Source of the DNA: Pseudomonadota bacterium
GTDB taxonomy: Bacteria; Pseudomonadota; Alphaproteobacteria; UBA8366
Length of the DNA: 64,000 nucleotides
Assembly (NCBI GenBank): GCA_036339585.1
Contig: JAYZAS010000007.1
Coordinates: 1 to 64,000 of the forward strand
Reading direction: 5' to 3'
Shown one piece after another: positions 19,602-29,261 of this stretch; within the stretch, counting starts at the first letter, position 1; every line of letters starts with the position of its first letter. Below the pieces are notes generated by a model. It was given only the letters and a program-made list of their open reading frames with translations, was not told where the DNA came from and made no database searches. The translations under genes and the position numbers were made by a program.

Positions 19602-21130
19602 ATGACGTAGTTAAACGTATCAAGAAACGACGCGAGGCTTCAATGCTCGGTGGTGGCCAAAAGCGTGTTGACTCGCAGCATTCAAAAGGAAAGCTTACTG
19701 CACGTGAGCGCATTGATGCACTGCTTGACGAAGGAAGCCTTGAAGAATGGGATATGTTTGTTGAGCACAGTTGTCATGACTTTGGCATGGGCAGTAAGAG
19801 AGTGCCCGGCGATGGAGTGATCACCGGTCATGGAAAAATCAATGGTCGGCCTGTATTTTTTTACAGTCAGGACTTCACGGTTTTTGGCGGCTCATTATCT
19901 AGTGCTCATGCTGGTAAAATTTGCAAGGTAATGGATCAGGCAATGAAGGTAGGCGCCCCAGTGATTGGTATAAGTGACTCCGGCGGAGCCCGCATTCAAG
20001 AGGGTGTCGCATCATTAGCAGGGTATGCGGATGTTTTTCAACGAAACGTCTTAGCGTCTGGTGTAATTCCACAAATTTCTGTGATTATGGGGCCGTGTGC
20101 GGGTGGTGCAGTTTATTCACCAGCGATAACTGACTTTATTTTTATGATTAAGAATAGTTCACACATGTTCGTTACTGGTCCCGATGTTGTCAAAACGGTT
20201 ACCCACGAAGAAGTTTCAGCTGAAAAATTAGGAGGGGCATTGACGCATACCTCTGCGTCAGGCGTTGCCGATCTTGCGTTTGGGAACGATATTGAAGCTC
20301 TGGTTCAGGTTCGCCGGTTTTTCGACTTTATTCCCCTTTCAAATCGAGAAAAGCCACCAGTTCGGCTAACGAATGACCCTCTTGATCGTTTAGAAAGCTC
20401 ATTGGACACATTGGTTCCCCGCGATCCTAATCGGCCATATGACATGTTTGAATTGATTTATAAAATTGTTGATGAGCATGATTTTTTTGAAGTTCAGCCT
20501 GATTATGCCGGTAATATTATCATAGGGTTTGCGCGCTTAGGTGGTGTGCCCGTAGGTATTGTAGCGAATCAGCCTATGGTATTGGCTGGTTGTCTTGATA
20601 TTGACTCTTCAAGAAAAGCGGCCCGCTTCGTACGTTTTTGTGATTGCTTCGCAATACCGATTATAACACTCGTTGATGTTCCCGGTTTTCTTCCGGGGAC
20701 AATCCAGGAATACGGAGGTATCATAAAACATGGTGCTAAACTATTGTTTGCATATGCTGAGGCTACTGTTCCCAAGCTTACGGTAATCACACGCAAAGCC
20801 TATGGTGGGGCATATGATGTGATGAGTTCTAAGCATTTAGGTGGCGACCTAAATTACGCCTGGCCAAGTGCAGAAATAGCCGTAATGGGGCCAGAGGGAG
20901 CAGTAGAAATTATTTTTCGTGAAGAGATAGGAGACCCGGATAAACTCGCGCAAAGGACACGAAGTTATCGTAAAAAATTCGCAAACCCACTTGTTGCTAG
21001 TCAGCTTGGTTTCATTGACGACATCATTCCACCTCATAGTACCCGTGCGCGGCTTTGTCGTGGTTTAGAATTACTAGGAAATAAAAAATTAGATAATCCT
21101 TCAAAAAAACATGACAATATACCACTTTAG
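19598..21130 (+). CDS. pccB: Propionyl-CoA carboxylase beta (carboxyltransferase) subunit
   Basis: PccB transfers CO2 from carboxybiotin to propionyl-CoA, giving methylmalonyl-CoA. The 510-residue product has the acyl-CoA carboxylase layout: [20 protein letters not shown] near the start, [20 protein letters not shown] (oxyanion/acyl-CoA site) in the N-terminal crotonase domain, and [20 protein letters not shown] plus [20 protein letters not shown] in the C-terminal domain. The tyrosine/Asp pattern suits short-chain substrates; propionyl-CoA is inferred from overall resemblance. Its partner pccA lies two genes on. Confidence 0.94.
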   Translation: MNDVVKRIKKRREASMLGGGQKRVDSQHSKGKLTARERIDALLDEGSLEEWDMFVEHSCHDFGMGSKRVPGDGVITGHGKINGRPVFFYSQDFTVFGGSLSSAHAGKICKVMDQAMKVGAPVIGISDSGGARIQEGVASLAGYADVFQRNVLASGVIPQISVIMGPCAGGAVYSPAITDFIFMIKNSSHMFVTGPDVVKTVTHEEVSAEKLGGALTHTSASGVADLAFGNDIEALVQVRRFFDFIPLSNREKPPVRLTNDPLDRLESSLDTLVPRDPNRPYDMFELIYKIVDEHDFFEVQPDYAGNIIIGFARLGGVPVGIVANQPMVLAGCLDIDSSRKAARFVRFCDCFAIPIITLVDVPGFLPGTIQEYGGIIKHGAKLLFAYAEATVPKLTVITRKAYGGAYDVMSSKHLGGDLNYAWPSAEIAVMGPEGAVEIIFREEIGDPDKLAQRTRSYRKKFANPLVASQLGFIDDIIPPHSTRARLCRGLELLGNKKLDNPSKKHDNIPL

Positions 21131-21212
21131 TCTCGTTATACCTGTTTTGGAATTCAAGTTCGGAAAGACAATCTGAAATGCCTGGTCTTTGAAATATCAT
21201 AATTTAACGAGA
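21131..21212. repeat. Nested inverted repeats between pccB and ltaE
   Basis: An outer pair, TCTCGTTA at 21131-21138 and TAACGAGA at 21205-21212, encloses an inner pair, AAAGAC at 21164-21169 and GTCTTT at 21185-21190. Both are perfect. The arrangement could fold into a stem with an internal hairpin in the leader of the threonine aldolase mRNA, or be a weak transcription barrier. No known riboswitch class is recognised. Confidence 0.4.
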
Positions 21213-21241
21213 TTATTTTAAGAAACCGCTTAGGGGAAAGC

Positions 21242-22279
21242 ATGGAAAAAATTAATGTAGATTTGCATAGCGACACACAAACACGGCCCTCGCCGGGTAT
21301 GAGGGAGGCTATGGCAAAAGCACCGGTTGGGGATGAACAACGCGGGGAAGATCCCAGTGTCAACAAACTGTGTGAAATGGCCGCTGAGTTAACGGGTAAA
21401 GAATCAGCCGTATTTATGCCATCGGGCACGATGTGCAACCAAGCGTCAGTATTGGTTCATTGTCAGCCCGGAGATGAAATCATCGCTGACAAGACCTCTC
21501 ATCTTATAAACTCCGAGTCCGGCGGAGCAGCAGCGCTTGCTGGTGTTCAGATTAAGTCTATCAATGGTAAACGAGGTATATTCACCGCGACGCAGGCCGA
21601 GGACGCGGTCAATATGAAGAAACGAAATATTCCCTGTACCCGTATGATAGAGATTGAGCAGACATCAAATGCTGGTGGCGGTTCAATTTGGCCGTTAGAG
21701 CAAATTCGCGAGATTGCGGAGATTGCAAGGAAGTTTGGTTTGGTCATGCATATGGATGGTGCCCGTCTGCTAAATGCTGCGGTCGCAAGTAATATCACGG
21801 CCGCCGATTTTGCAAAACCCTTTGATTCTCTGTGGGTTGATTTAAGCAAAGGTTTAGGTTGTCCTGTAGGAGCTGTGCTGTGTGGTTCAAGTGACTTTAT
21901 AGAAAAGGCTTGGAGTTGGAAGATGCGTCTCGGTGGCGCGATGCGTCAATCGGGCATAGTAGCTGCGGCTGGGGTTTATGCACTTGAGAATAATGTGGCT
22001 CGGCTTGCTGACGATCATACGCTTGCTAAACGATTTGCCGATAAAATATCTGGCATTGCGGGAATTGAGTTATGGCCTGTAGAAACCAATCTTGTCTTCT
22101 TTAGCGTTAAAGAAACCGGGCTGACTGCAAGGATATTTCATGAGAGGCTGCTAGAGAGAGGTGTACGCATAGGTATAAAAAATCAATATGAAATGAGAGC
22201 TGTGACACATCTCGATGTCGACTCGGCGGAAATAGCTCAGGCGGCTGATGCTGTAGCCCAAGTTGCAGCAGCAGCTTAG
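21242..22279 (+). CDS. ltaE: Low-specificity L-threonine aldolase
   Basis: This PLP enzyme cleaves L-threonine or L-allo-threonine to glycine and acetaldehyde. The 345-residue product begins DLHSDTQTRPSPGMREAMAK, has VGDEQRGEDPSVNKL and FMPSGTMCNQ, a DGARLLNAAVA segment and the PLP-lysine context VDLSKGLGCPVGAVLCG (Lys about residue 200). The ATG follows AGGGGAAAGC. It lies between the two propionyl-CoA carboxylase genes, with no obvious metabolic link. Confidence 0.93.
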   Translation: MEKINVDLHSDTQTRPSPGMREAMAKAPVGDEQRGEDPSVNKLCEMAAELTGKESAVFMPSGTMCNQASVLVHCQPGDEIIADKTSHLINSESGGAAALAGVQIKSINGKRGIFTATQAEDAVNMKKRNIPCTRMIEIEQTSNAGGGSIWPLEQIREIAEIARKFGLVMHMDGARLLNAAVASNITAADFAKPFDSLWVDLSKGLGCPVGAVLCGSSDFIEKAWSWKMRLGGAMRQSGIVAAAGVYALENNVARLADDHTLAKRFADKISGIAGIELWPVETNLVFFSVKETGLTARIFHERLLERGVRIGIKNQYEMRAVTHLDVDSAEIAQAADAVAQVAAAA

Positions 22280-22283
22280 GGCG

Positions 22284-24257
22284 GTGTTTAATAAAATACT
22301 CATTGCTAATAGAGGTGAGATTGCTTGTCGCGTTATTAAAACGGCTAAGGCTATGGGGATCTCAACAGTTGCTATTTTTTCCGAGCAAGATGCGATGGCA
22401 CTACATGTAGCTATGGCCGATGAAGCTGTATGTATTGGTCCGGCCCCTGCAAGCGAAAGTTACCTAAAAATAGATAACATAGTTGCGATAGCGAAAGAAA
22501 CTTGCTCTGACGCGGTTCATCCCGGATATGGTTTTTTATCGGAGCAGTCAGAATTCGCTGCTGCCCTTGAGAAGGCGGGTATTACCTTCATAGGTCCCTC
22601 CAAAGATGCTATCGGCGCGATGGGGGATAAGATCTGTTCTAAAAAGATAGCGGAAGATGCGGGTGTCTCTACCGTGCCCGGTTACCTCGGAGTTGTTAAA
22701 GGTAATACAGAGGCCTTAAAAATTGCGGAAGATATAGGATACCCCCTTATGATAAAGGCATCGGCTGGTGGCGGAGGTAAAGGAATGCGCGTTGCATACA
22801 ATGCTGCTGAATTAAGTGAGGGATTTCAATTGGCAGCGAATGAAGCGCTTGCGAGTTTTGGAGACGATCGAATTTTTTTGGAAAAATATATAGAAAGACC
22901 ACGGCATATCGAAATACAGATTTTAGGTGATAAACACGGTAACGTCATTCATCTTGGAGAACGTGAGTGTTCCATACAGCGAAGGCACCAGAAAATTATC
23001 GAAGAGGCACCCTCTGCATTCCTGGCTTCGGATACTCGAGATGAGATGGGGGCGCAAGCCATAGCGCTAGCTAAGGCAGTCCAATACTCATCCGCTGGAA
23101 CGGTTGAATTTATAGTTGATCGAGAGAGTAATTTTTATTTTCTCGAAATGAATACTCGGCTTCAAGTTGAACACCCTGTAACAGAATTTGTTACTGGAAT
23201 TGATTTGGTTGAACAGATGATTAGGATTGCCGCGGGGGAGAAACTTTCTTTGGGTCAGGAGGATGTTAATTGTGATGGCTGGGCAATAGAGGCACGCGTA
23301 TATGCTGAGGATCCTACTCGAAATTTTCTGCCTTCAACTGGTCGTTTAACTCAATATAAAGAACCTGTGAGGTCAGCCTCCCTTAGAGTTGATAGTGGTG
23401 TTGTTGAGGGTAGCGAGATTTCTATCTTTTATGACCCTCTTATATCAAAAATAATAACCTATGGTGGTAACCGACAAGAGGCTATAGAAAAATTAAGAAA
23501 GGCTCTTTCAGTTTACTTAGTTCGGGGAATTGCCCACAACATTCAATTCTTGACGGCGGTAATCTCAAATGATCGTTTTGCGGAAGCAGATTTTTCAACT
23601 GATTTCCTTTCAGAAGAATTTCCTGAAGGTTTTACTTCTGAAAAAGCTGTTGGATCGAAAATGGTTGTATTTATTGCGGCAGCTGCTTTTGTTAGAGCGA
23701 AGCAAGATAGTCGCATGAATCACCTGAGGTCGAGTTCCTATATTATTCAAAGCACCGATCTTGAAAGCGAAAAAATATCCGTTAAAGCCGAGGTTTCCTG
23801 GGATAGCTGTAACGCTACGATCACGGTGGGCGGGAGCGTTCTGTCCTTGCATTCCGATTGGACTCCAGGGTCAGCGATCTTTCAAAGCAACATCGATGGT
23901 ATTGATCATAACTTTATCCTTCAGGAAAATAAAATCGGCATGAGCCTTACATCGGGTATTTATCGCGCTGATCTTATCATTCTGACGCCTAGTCAATCCC
24001 GACTTTATGGTTATATGCCAGCGAATGAGGCGCCCGATCTAACGAAATATCTCCTAGCGCCAATGCCAGGTCTTCTTGTAAGGTTGTCAGTCAAAGTTGG
24101 GGACGTTGTAAAGGATGGAGATGAATTGGCCGTAGTAGAAGCCATGAAAATGGAAAATGTGCTACGCTCCGATCGCGATGGAATAATTGCAAAGGTAAAC
24201 TTTGTGCCTGGAGATAATCTTGAGGTGGATCAAGTTATTTTGGAATATGGCGAATGA
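22284..24257 (+). CDS. pccA: Propionyl-CoA carboxylase alpha subunit (biotin carboxylase + BCCP)
   Basis: PccA carboxylates its own biotin with ATP and bicarbonate. From GTG 22284 (product MFNKILIANRGEIACRV...), 657 residues cover a biotin carboxylase with ATP-grasp motifs IKASAGGGGKGMRVA and ERECSIQRRHQKIIEEAPSA, an EMNTRLQVEHPVTE metal/catalytic segment, a linker domain, and a C-terminal biotinyl domain with the biotin site EAMKMEN (about 35 residues from the end). A TTG at 22263 lies inside ltaE and is less likely. The gene begins 5 nt after ltaE ends. Confidence 0.94.
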   Translation: MFNKILIANRGEIACRVIKTAKAMGISTVAIFSEQDAMALHVAMADEAVCIGPAPASESYLKIDNIVAIAKETCSDAVHPGYGFLSEQSEFAAALEKAGITFIGPSKDAIGAMGDKICSKKIAEDAGVSTVPGYLGVVKGNTEALKIAEDIGYPLMIKASAGGGGKGMRVAYNAAELSEGFQLAANEALASFGDDRIFLEKYIERPRHIEIQILGDKHGNVIHLGERECSIQRRHQKIIEEAPSAFLASDTRDEMGAQAIALAKAVQYSSAGTVEFIVDRESNFYFLEMNTRLQVEHPVTEFVTGIDLVEQMIRIAAGEKLSLGQEDVNCDGWAIEARVYAEDPTRNFLPSTGRLTQYKEPVRSASLRVDSGVVEGSEISIFYDPLISKIITYGGNRQEAIEKLRKALSVYLVRGIAHNIQFLTAVISNDRFAEADFSTDFLSEEFPEGFTSEKAVGSKMVVFIAAAAFVRAKQDSRMNHLRSSSYIIQSTDLESEKISVKAEVSWDSCNATITVGGSVLSLHSDWTPGSAIFQSNIDGIDHNFILQENKIGMSLTSGIYRADLIILTPSQSRLYGYMPANEAPDLTKYLLAPMPGLLVRLSVKVGDVVKDGDELAVVEAMKMENVLRSDRDGIIAKVNFVPGDNLEVDQVILEYGE

Positions 24258-24329
24258 TGGTTCTTTCAAAATTTCAAAGTGTAAAACGAGAGCAGGATGG
24301 TCAATACGGCTTAAAAAATCTACGGACCT

Positions 24330-24373
24330 AAAGGGAAGAGAATTCTCTTTTGTGATACTGGAGCTCCCTTTTT
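24330..24373. terminator. Probable bidirectional terminator between convergent genes
   Basis: A pair AAAGGGA (24330-24336) and TCCCTTT (24365-24371) flanks a 14-bp perfect palindrome AAGAGAATTCTCTT at 24336-24349, with T and A runs at the edges. It lies between pccA on the + strand and the hydrolase gene on the minus strand, the expected place for termination of both. Which of the two hairpins forms is not certain. Confidence 0.5.
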
Positions 24374-25277
24374 AAGGATTTTTTTTGAGTAAAATGCTGG
24401 CAGCGGTGCTGGCCATTCCCTTATTCGAGTGACCCACTCCGGCTACTGTCTTTAGTTTCCAGTTGAATTGAAGGTTGTTCCTTAGCGCCGCTTCTTGACC
24501 GATCTGGAAGTAAAATTTACCCCTCGCTAAGCGGTGAGGGCCTTGATCCTTGGCTTCCCGTGTTTGGCGAAGATTCTTTGTTTGGCGGGTATCGCGATCG
24601 CCGAGGAGAATGGTTAAATCTGTCGCGAAAAGTGGCTTCAAATTACTGCTGTTTGCTGGGCTGTCTCCCATACCGTATGGAAAATCTATGGTAAATAACG
24701 GCAACGTATACCATCCAGCATTTGCTGCGACGGCCCTCGCTACCTTGGAACCGCCCTTGAATGTTAAATAACGGTGGACAAATTGCCCGCCAGCAGAGTG
24801 ACCGTAGAGTAAGAATTTTTTCTGCACTGAACCAGTTAGAAATTTGGCACGATCAAAAATGCGATCGACTATACTGAATGTCCATTCCTTTTCGGGCTTT
24901 TCGTCGCCCGTGGCAATATCGTATATGCCTCCAGAATGATATGATAGGCTTCCAGGAAAGTCGAATTTATCAAATTCTGGGGCAAGAATAAGGGCATTAT
25001 ACTGATCAGCATAAGCTTTCCATGGTCGCCAGAAACGCAACACCTTGCGGCTATTGCCATGCATTATGATTACGATGGGATCGGTCTTTGTAAAGGATGT
25101 CGGACAATGATAGTAAACTGAGATATCTCGGTTTTTATTATCTCTAATCCGGTCTTCATAGGTAAAATATCCGGATCCAGGCTTGATTTCGCCAGCTAAG
25201 GAGGAGGCACATAAAAAAAACAGATAAAGGCCAGATAATATTATGATGCAGCAATATTTAACCGAATACATTTTCAA
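24372..25277 (-). CDS. Exported alpha/beta-hydrolase (esterase/depolymerase-like)
   Basis: The 301-residue product starts with a signal peptide (hydrophobic [20 protein letters not shown], residues about 9-28). The fold signature is complete: an IIMHGN oxyanion region, the nucleophile elbow [16 protein letters not shown] (Ser about 168), an acid in LLGDRDT and a C-terminal His in [10 protein letters not shown]. The substrate is unknown; similarity in layout to poly-3-hydroxyalkanoate or feruloyl-type esterases is only suggestive. Its first 20 nt overlap lipB, from which it is probably co-transcribed. Confidence 0.85.
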   Translation of the reverse strand: MKMYSVKYCCIIILSGLYLFFLCASSLAGEIKPGSGYFTYEDRIRDNKNRDISVYYHCPTSFTKTDPIVIIMHGNSRKVLRFWRPWKAYADQYNALILAPEFDKFDFPGSLSYHSGGIYDIATGDEKPEKEWTFSIVDRIFDRAKFLTGSVQKKFLLYGHSAGGQFVHRYLTFKGGSKVARAVAANAGWYTLPLFTIDFPYGMGDSPANSSNLKPLFATDLTILLGDRDTRQTKNLRQTREAKDQGPHRLARGKFYFQIGQEAALRNNLQFNWKLKTVAGVGHSNKGMASTAASILLKKNP

Positions 25278-25893
25278 AACACTCCATTAATGCCATATCA
25301 AGATCCTCTAACGTGACTGGCAGCCCAAGATCAACTAAGGAGGTAACCCCATATTTCTGACGCTCAATACCGCAGGGGCGTATAACCGAAAAGTGATCCA
25401 AATCGGGGTCAACATTAATAGCAATCCCATGAAAACTTATCCAATGACGAATACGGATACCTATTGCAGCTATTTTATTTTCACTATTCCCAGACCCGCG
25501 TACCCAAATACCAATACGATCTGCTCGTCGTTCGGCATTGATGTTAAACTGCGACAAGGCAAGAATTATCCACTCTTCTAAATTACGAATAAACTGGCGA
25601 ACATCTGCACCACGAACACGCAAATCTAACATTGCATAAACTACACGCTGACCGGGTCCGTGATATGTATATTGTCCGCCCCGACCGCTGTCGAAGACTG
25701 GGAAACGATTTGTGTCAAAGAGGTCATCTGACCTTGCACTAGTGCCCGCAGTGATCAAAGGGGGGTGTTCTAAAAGCCAAATTAATTCAGGCTTAGTACC
25801 TTCCCGGATATCAGCGACGCGATTTTCCATCAGAGCTATGGCCTCATGGTATTTTACCGGATGGTCACTTATCTTCCATTCAACGTGTTTCAA
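25258..25893 (-). CDS. lipB: Octanoyl-[ACP]:protein N-octanoyltransferase (LipB)
   Basis: LipB moves octanoyl groups from acyl carrier protein to lipoyl domains in lipoic acid synthesis. The 211-residue product has [15 protein letters not shown], the [20 protein letters not shown] motif, the catalytic Lys in [11 protein letters not shown] and the catalytic Cys in [15 protein letters not shown]. It lies divergent from the tRNA-Leu gene, whose promoter region it shares. Confidence 0.96.
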   Translation of the reverse strand: MKHVEWKISDHPVKYHEAIALMENRVADIREGTKPELIWLLEHPPLITAGTSARSDDLFDTNRFPVFDSGRGGQYTYHGPGQRVVYAMLDLRVRGADVRQFIRNLEEWIILALSQFNINAERRADRIGIWVRGSGNSENKIAAIGIRIRHWISFHGIAINVDPDLDHFSVIRPCGIERQKYGVTSLVDLGLPVTLEDLDMALMECFENVFG

Positions 25894-25921
25894 AATTGTT
25901 TTCCTGATAATGTGCGTAAAA

Positions 25922-25951
25922 TTACTTTTCTTATCTCGTTAATAATATAAT
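25922..25951 (+). promoter_or_regulatory. Probable promoter of tRNA-Leu
   Basis: A perfect TATAAT at 25946-25951 lies 12 bases before the mature 5' end of the tRNA, with a looser TTACTT at 25922-25927 (18-bp spacer) as the -35 candidate. The location fits; the -35 assignment is weak. Confidence 0.5.
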
Positions 25952-25963
25952 ACTACGACATAT

Positions 25964-26050
25964 GCGGTCGTGGCGGAACTGGTAGACGCGCAGCGTTGAG
26001 GTCGCTGTGGGAGAAATCCCGTGGAAGTTCGAGTCTTCTCGACCGCACCA
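25964..26050 (+). tRNA. tRNA-Leu (anticodon GAG)
   Basis: The 87-nt sequence folds as a class II tRNA. The acceptor arms GCGGTCG (25964-25970) and CGACCGC (26040-26046) pair fully and CCA is encoded. The anticodon arm CAGCG/CGCTG encloses a TTGAGGT loop, giving GAG, which reads CUC and CUU. A long variable arm (TGGGAGAAATCCCG) and a T-loop GTTCGAG follow, as expected for leucine. Confidence 0.97.
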
Positions 26051-26403
26051 CCACTTCGGAATAGACAAAGTCCGTTAGATATAGTGGTGCATTTGTTCTT
26101 GTCTGCTATAAACCTTACAGCCATTAAAATACCAGAAGTATGGCAGTTATCTTCAATGTTTGTGTTCTCTAGTTTATAGATTATGTAGCTCCTGTACCAT
26201 AATCTTGACCTGTAGATGGGCTAAAGCATGAAAATAAATTCAGGCTTTGAAGTCATAAAATATATGGGTTCACAATACCTAAGACCCTAGATTAGTGTGG
26301 TACAAAGCTGAGGATGCTTTTACTGCTAATGGAGGCTTCATGAGAACTACCGGCCCTTAAAACATCCGGTGCTCCTACTCCGCTTTACGGCGTTGATGAC
26401 ACG
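26051..26403. other. Gap between tRNA-Leu and the mgtE remnant
   Basis: These 353 bases hold no recognised gene. ACCACT at 26050-26055 can pair with AGTGGT at 26083-26088 just after the tRNA and may help end its transcript. The right part probably derives from the lost N-terminal two thirds of mgtE, but I cannot align it by eye. Confidence 0.4.
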
Positions 26404-26801
26404 TTGGTACGTGACCAAGCAGCTGCATTGGGTAGCAACGCAGGTACTCAAGCATTAATGGTGGCCGTCCGTGCTATTGCAACCAAAGAGTTGACAGTAA
26501 ATAATGGAACTAGGACAATTGGGGAGGAGATACTGTTTGGCGGTATTAACGGCATACTTCTCCCTGCAATACTATTTTTTATTGTCGGTTTGTGGTTTTC
26601 TGACTTGAGTTTGGGTGTAGTGTTTGGGTTGGCAATAATCATCAACATGGTTGTTGCCGGACTCATCGGTGTCGGAGTGCCCGTAGCACTATACCGGGGA
26701 GGTATTGGTCCAGCGTTAGCATCATGCGTTCTAGTAACAGCAATTACAGATATTATTGGGTTTTTTGCTTCCTAGGCCTTGCTGCTTGGTTAATATTTTA
26801 A
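26404..26801 (+). pseudogene. mgtE magnesium transporter remnant, N-truncated and frameshifted
   Basis: The 123-residue frame from TTG 26404 matches the C-terminal membrane domain of MgtE: GSNAGTQALMVAVRAIATKE, then IGEEILFGGINGILLPAILF, INMVVAGLIGVGVPVALYRG and ALASCVLVTAITDIIGFFAS. The N-terminal and CBS domains and the first membrane helices are missing. Near the end a one-base loss breaks the frame at TAG 26773-26775; the expected family ending (FLGLAAWLIF) continues in the -1 frame to TAA 26799-26801. Two independent lesions make this a pseudogene. Confidence 0.85.
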
Positions 26802-26966
26802 GTGCTTTGAATAGTTGATCCCTTCTACCAATCTGCATTTTGATTTTCTTGGAGAAGTTGAAATATATTTGTCGGTGTGAGTGAATATCATCATTCAAAC
26901 GCCTAATAACAAAATTAAGCCAGCAAATATTCTTCTTCTAACAAAATAAAAATTTGAGGACATAAT

Positions 26967-27632
26967 ATGCCAACAGTAATGATAACGGGTGCTAGCAGAG
27001 GTATTGGTCGTGAATTTGTCAAACAGTATCTTAAGGCAGGTTGGGATGTAATAGCTACATGCCGTAACCCAGAGGGTGCCGGCTACCGAAATGGAGAAGC
27101 TCTACAGCTGGATATTGCTGATCCAACAAATCTTAAAAATCTCTCGGAGCAGCTGTCGGGAAAAGCAATAGACCTCTTAATTAATAACGCTGGCGTTAAC
27201 CTCGCAAAAAATACAGATATTGGCACTTTCGACTATGACTCTTGGGCTGAAACTTTTTTGGTAAACGTTCTAGCACCGCTCCGAGTTGCAGAGCTTTTTA
27301 TACCGAACATTAAAATTTCGGAACGAAGGCAGATCGTATTCCTTTCAAGTATAATGGCAAGTCTCGAACAAAATACTGGTGGAATGCCGGTCTATCGTTC
27401 TTCTAAGGCAGCCCTTAACCAGGCTGTGGTAACTATTACTCCTCAGCTTCGTCTCAAAGGTATCACAACATTACTAATACATCCCGGTTGGGTTAAGACT
27501 GACATGGGAGGGCCAAATGCAGCTATTGATGTTCAAACTAGCGTTTCCGGTATGAGGGAGACATTCGACTCGTTGACACTTGACCGTACAGGGTCTTATG
27601 TCAATTACGACGGGAAAATAATTCCGTGGTGA
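26967..27632 (+). CDS. Short-chain dehydrogenase/reductase
   Basis: A classical SDR, cytosolic and NAD(P)-dependent. The 221-residue product shows the cofactor site TGASRGIGREFV at residues 7-18, LINNAGVN, the active-site Ser in FLSSIMAS and the YRSSKAAL Tyr-x3-Lys motif. The C-terminus ends in SYVNYDGKIIPW, a phrase common in short SDRs close to C-factor/sniffer types. The substrate is unknown. A 41-nt gap leads to the next gene. Confidence 0.9.
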   Translation: MPTVMITGASRGIGREFVKQYLKAGWDVIATCRNPEGAGYRNGEALQLDIADPTNLKNLSEQLSGKAIDLLINNAGVNLAKNTDIGTFDYDSWAETFLVNVLAPLRVAELFIPNIKISERRQIVFLSSIMASLEQNTGGMPVYRSSKAALNQAVVTITPQLRLKGITTLLIHPGWVKTDMGGPNAAIDVQTSVSGMRETFDSLTLDRTGSYVNYDGKIIPW

Positions 27633-27673
27633 TTTTTGCGGATGAATTGAAACACCTTAATAGATAGGATTAG

Positions 27674-28282
27674 ATGCGAAAATTGAAGCCAATTGAATTT
27701 TATTTCGAGTTTGCCAGTCCATATGGTTACTTTGCCAGTGTTACAGTAGATAGTATTGCTGAAAAATACGGGCGTACGGTCTTATGGCGCCCAATAATGT
27801 TAGGCGTCGCTTTAAATGCTACTGGTAGCAAGCCAAATGTATTAGTGCCTATGAAAGGTGAGTATTTTAAACGCGATATTGAACGTTGTGCCAAGGTGAT
27901 AAATTTGCCTTTTTCTTTGCCCGAAAAAATACCCATGAATTCGCTATCGGCTAGTCGTGCTTTTTATTGGCTAAATGAACAAGACCCCAGCAAAGCAAAG
28001 GACTTAGCAGCCGCTATCTATTATGAACATTGGGGTCTAGGTAATGACATGAGCGATCTTGACGACGTGGCGCGGGTTGCTGAAGCGATTGAGGTAGATG
28101 GAGAACAATTAAAGGCTGGTTGCCAAAGTCAGATAATAAAAGACAAACTGAGAGAGATTACTATGGCGTCGGTTGACGCTGGTGTATTTGGATCACCTTT
28201 TATCATTGCTGACGATGAACAATTTTGGGGGCACGACCGTCTCAATCTGCTGGAAAAATGGCTCGATGCTGGTCATTGGTAG
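27674..28282 (+). CDS. DsbA-fold 2-hydroxychromene-2-carboxylate isomerase family protein
   Basis: Members are GST-kappa-like, glutathione-dependent isomerases or oxidoreductases. The 202-residue product begins with EFYFEFASPYGYFAS (Ser of the glutathione-binding turn) and ends with the family-specific GVFGSPFIIADDEQFWGHDR and a DRLNLLEKWL helix. HCCA isomerase acts in naphthalene breakdown, but no other naphthalene gene is near, so the real substrate is open. Confidence 0.9.
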   Translation: MRKLKPIEFYFEFASPYGYFASVTVDSIAEKYGRTVLWRPIMLGVALNATGSKPNVLVPMKGEYFKRDIERCAKVINLPFSLPEKIPMNSLSASRAFYWLNEQDPSKAKDLAAAIYYEHWGLGNDMSDLDDVARVAEAIEVDGEQLKAGCQSQIIKDKLREITMASVDAGVFGSPFIIADDEQFWGHDRLNLLEKWLDAGHW

Positions 28283-28288
28283 GCACAC

Positions 28289-29245
28289 ATGTCGAATAAC
28301 AGTAACATTCCTAACGGTGTTTCTTTTATAATTCCGGTTTACAATAAGGCGGAGCATCTTCCCAGTGTCATCCAGCAAATAAAGTTACAACAGGGCAATT
28401 TTCCAAAACAGTATATTTTCTTGGATGATGGTTCCACCGATGGTTCGCTGAATATTGTAAAGTCAAAAACGGCAGATTGGGAAAATGTGATTATTAAAAC
28501 TCAACCTAATTCGGGTTCAGCGGCTGCTACCAATGCTGCGATCAAATTGGCTAACCAGCCGTATCTTAAGTTTGTAGATGCCGATGATCTTTTGACTGAA
28601 GATGCCACAATGGCTCTACTCAATGCTCTAAAGGCCAGTGATGCTTGTTTAATTTTTGGAGGCGTAAGGCAGTTCGCATCAGCATGTCAATTAAATTTGC
28701 AGGGTCCTTCAAAAGATGCAACCGTAGACAGGATAGACGCTCCTCTCAGATTGGCGCTAAAAAACTCTCTATTCAATCCGTCACAATTTCTAGTTCGAAC
28801 AGATGCTGTTCGTGCAGTGGGGGGGTGTGACGAACGGGTAATCCATTCACAAGAGTACGGATTAACGCTGAGGTTGGCCCGGAGGTGGCCATTTCTCAGG
28901 CTTAACGACGTTGTAACTTGGTTGCCAAAACAATCGGAAGGGCGTTTGTCTACAAATGAAGGTCGACAATTGCAGCGTGTAACAAGAGCAGTCGCGCACT
29001 TTCTTTATGAAAATCCTGACTTGCCCCTTTCCATAAAAAGTTTTGCTTGTAAGCGGCTCGCTGGTCGGTCTTTAAAATATGTCCGACGCCGTAGTGCAGG
29101 AACTGATGCAAGCCGATGGTATTTAAGATACCTTGCAGCTCGGCTCAATCTGGTTAAAAATCATGCTGAGTTTGCTGCCGAGTGTGTCTCGGCCTTCGAG
29201 AGTGCTGAAAAATCACCGGTTGGCGAACAAGCCCCTAATTATTAA
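28289..29245 (+). CDS. Glycosyltransferase family 2
   Basis: A GT-A fold transferase, probably using a nucleotide sugar. The 318-residue product has the N-terminal SFIIPVYNKAEHLPSVIQQI, the FLDDGSTDGSLNIV motif and a KFVDADDLLTEDA DxD-like motif. No membrane helix is evident. It starts 6 nt after the isomerase gene and ends 16 nt before the asparagine synthetase gene, so the two may act together in a surface polysaccharide or amide modification; this is inference. Confidence 0.9.
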   Translation: MSNNSNIPNGVSFIIPVYNKAEHLPSVIQQIKLQQGNFPKQYIFLDDGSTDGSLNIVKSKTADWENVIIKTQPNSGSAAATNAAIKLANQPYLKFVDADDLLTEDATMALLNALKASDACLIFGGVRQFASACQLNLQGPSKDATVDRIDAPLRLALKNSLFNPSQFLVRTDAVRAVGGCDERVIHSQEYGLTLRLARRWPFLRLNDVVTWLPKQSEGRLSTNEGRQLQRVTRAVAHFLYENPDLPLSIKSFACKRLAGRSLKYVRRRSAGTDASRWYLRYLAARLNLVKNHAEFAAECVSAFESAEKSPVGEQAPNY

Positions 29246-29261
29246 AAAGTTTGATGAAAAC

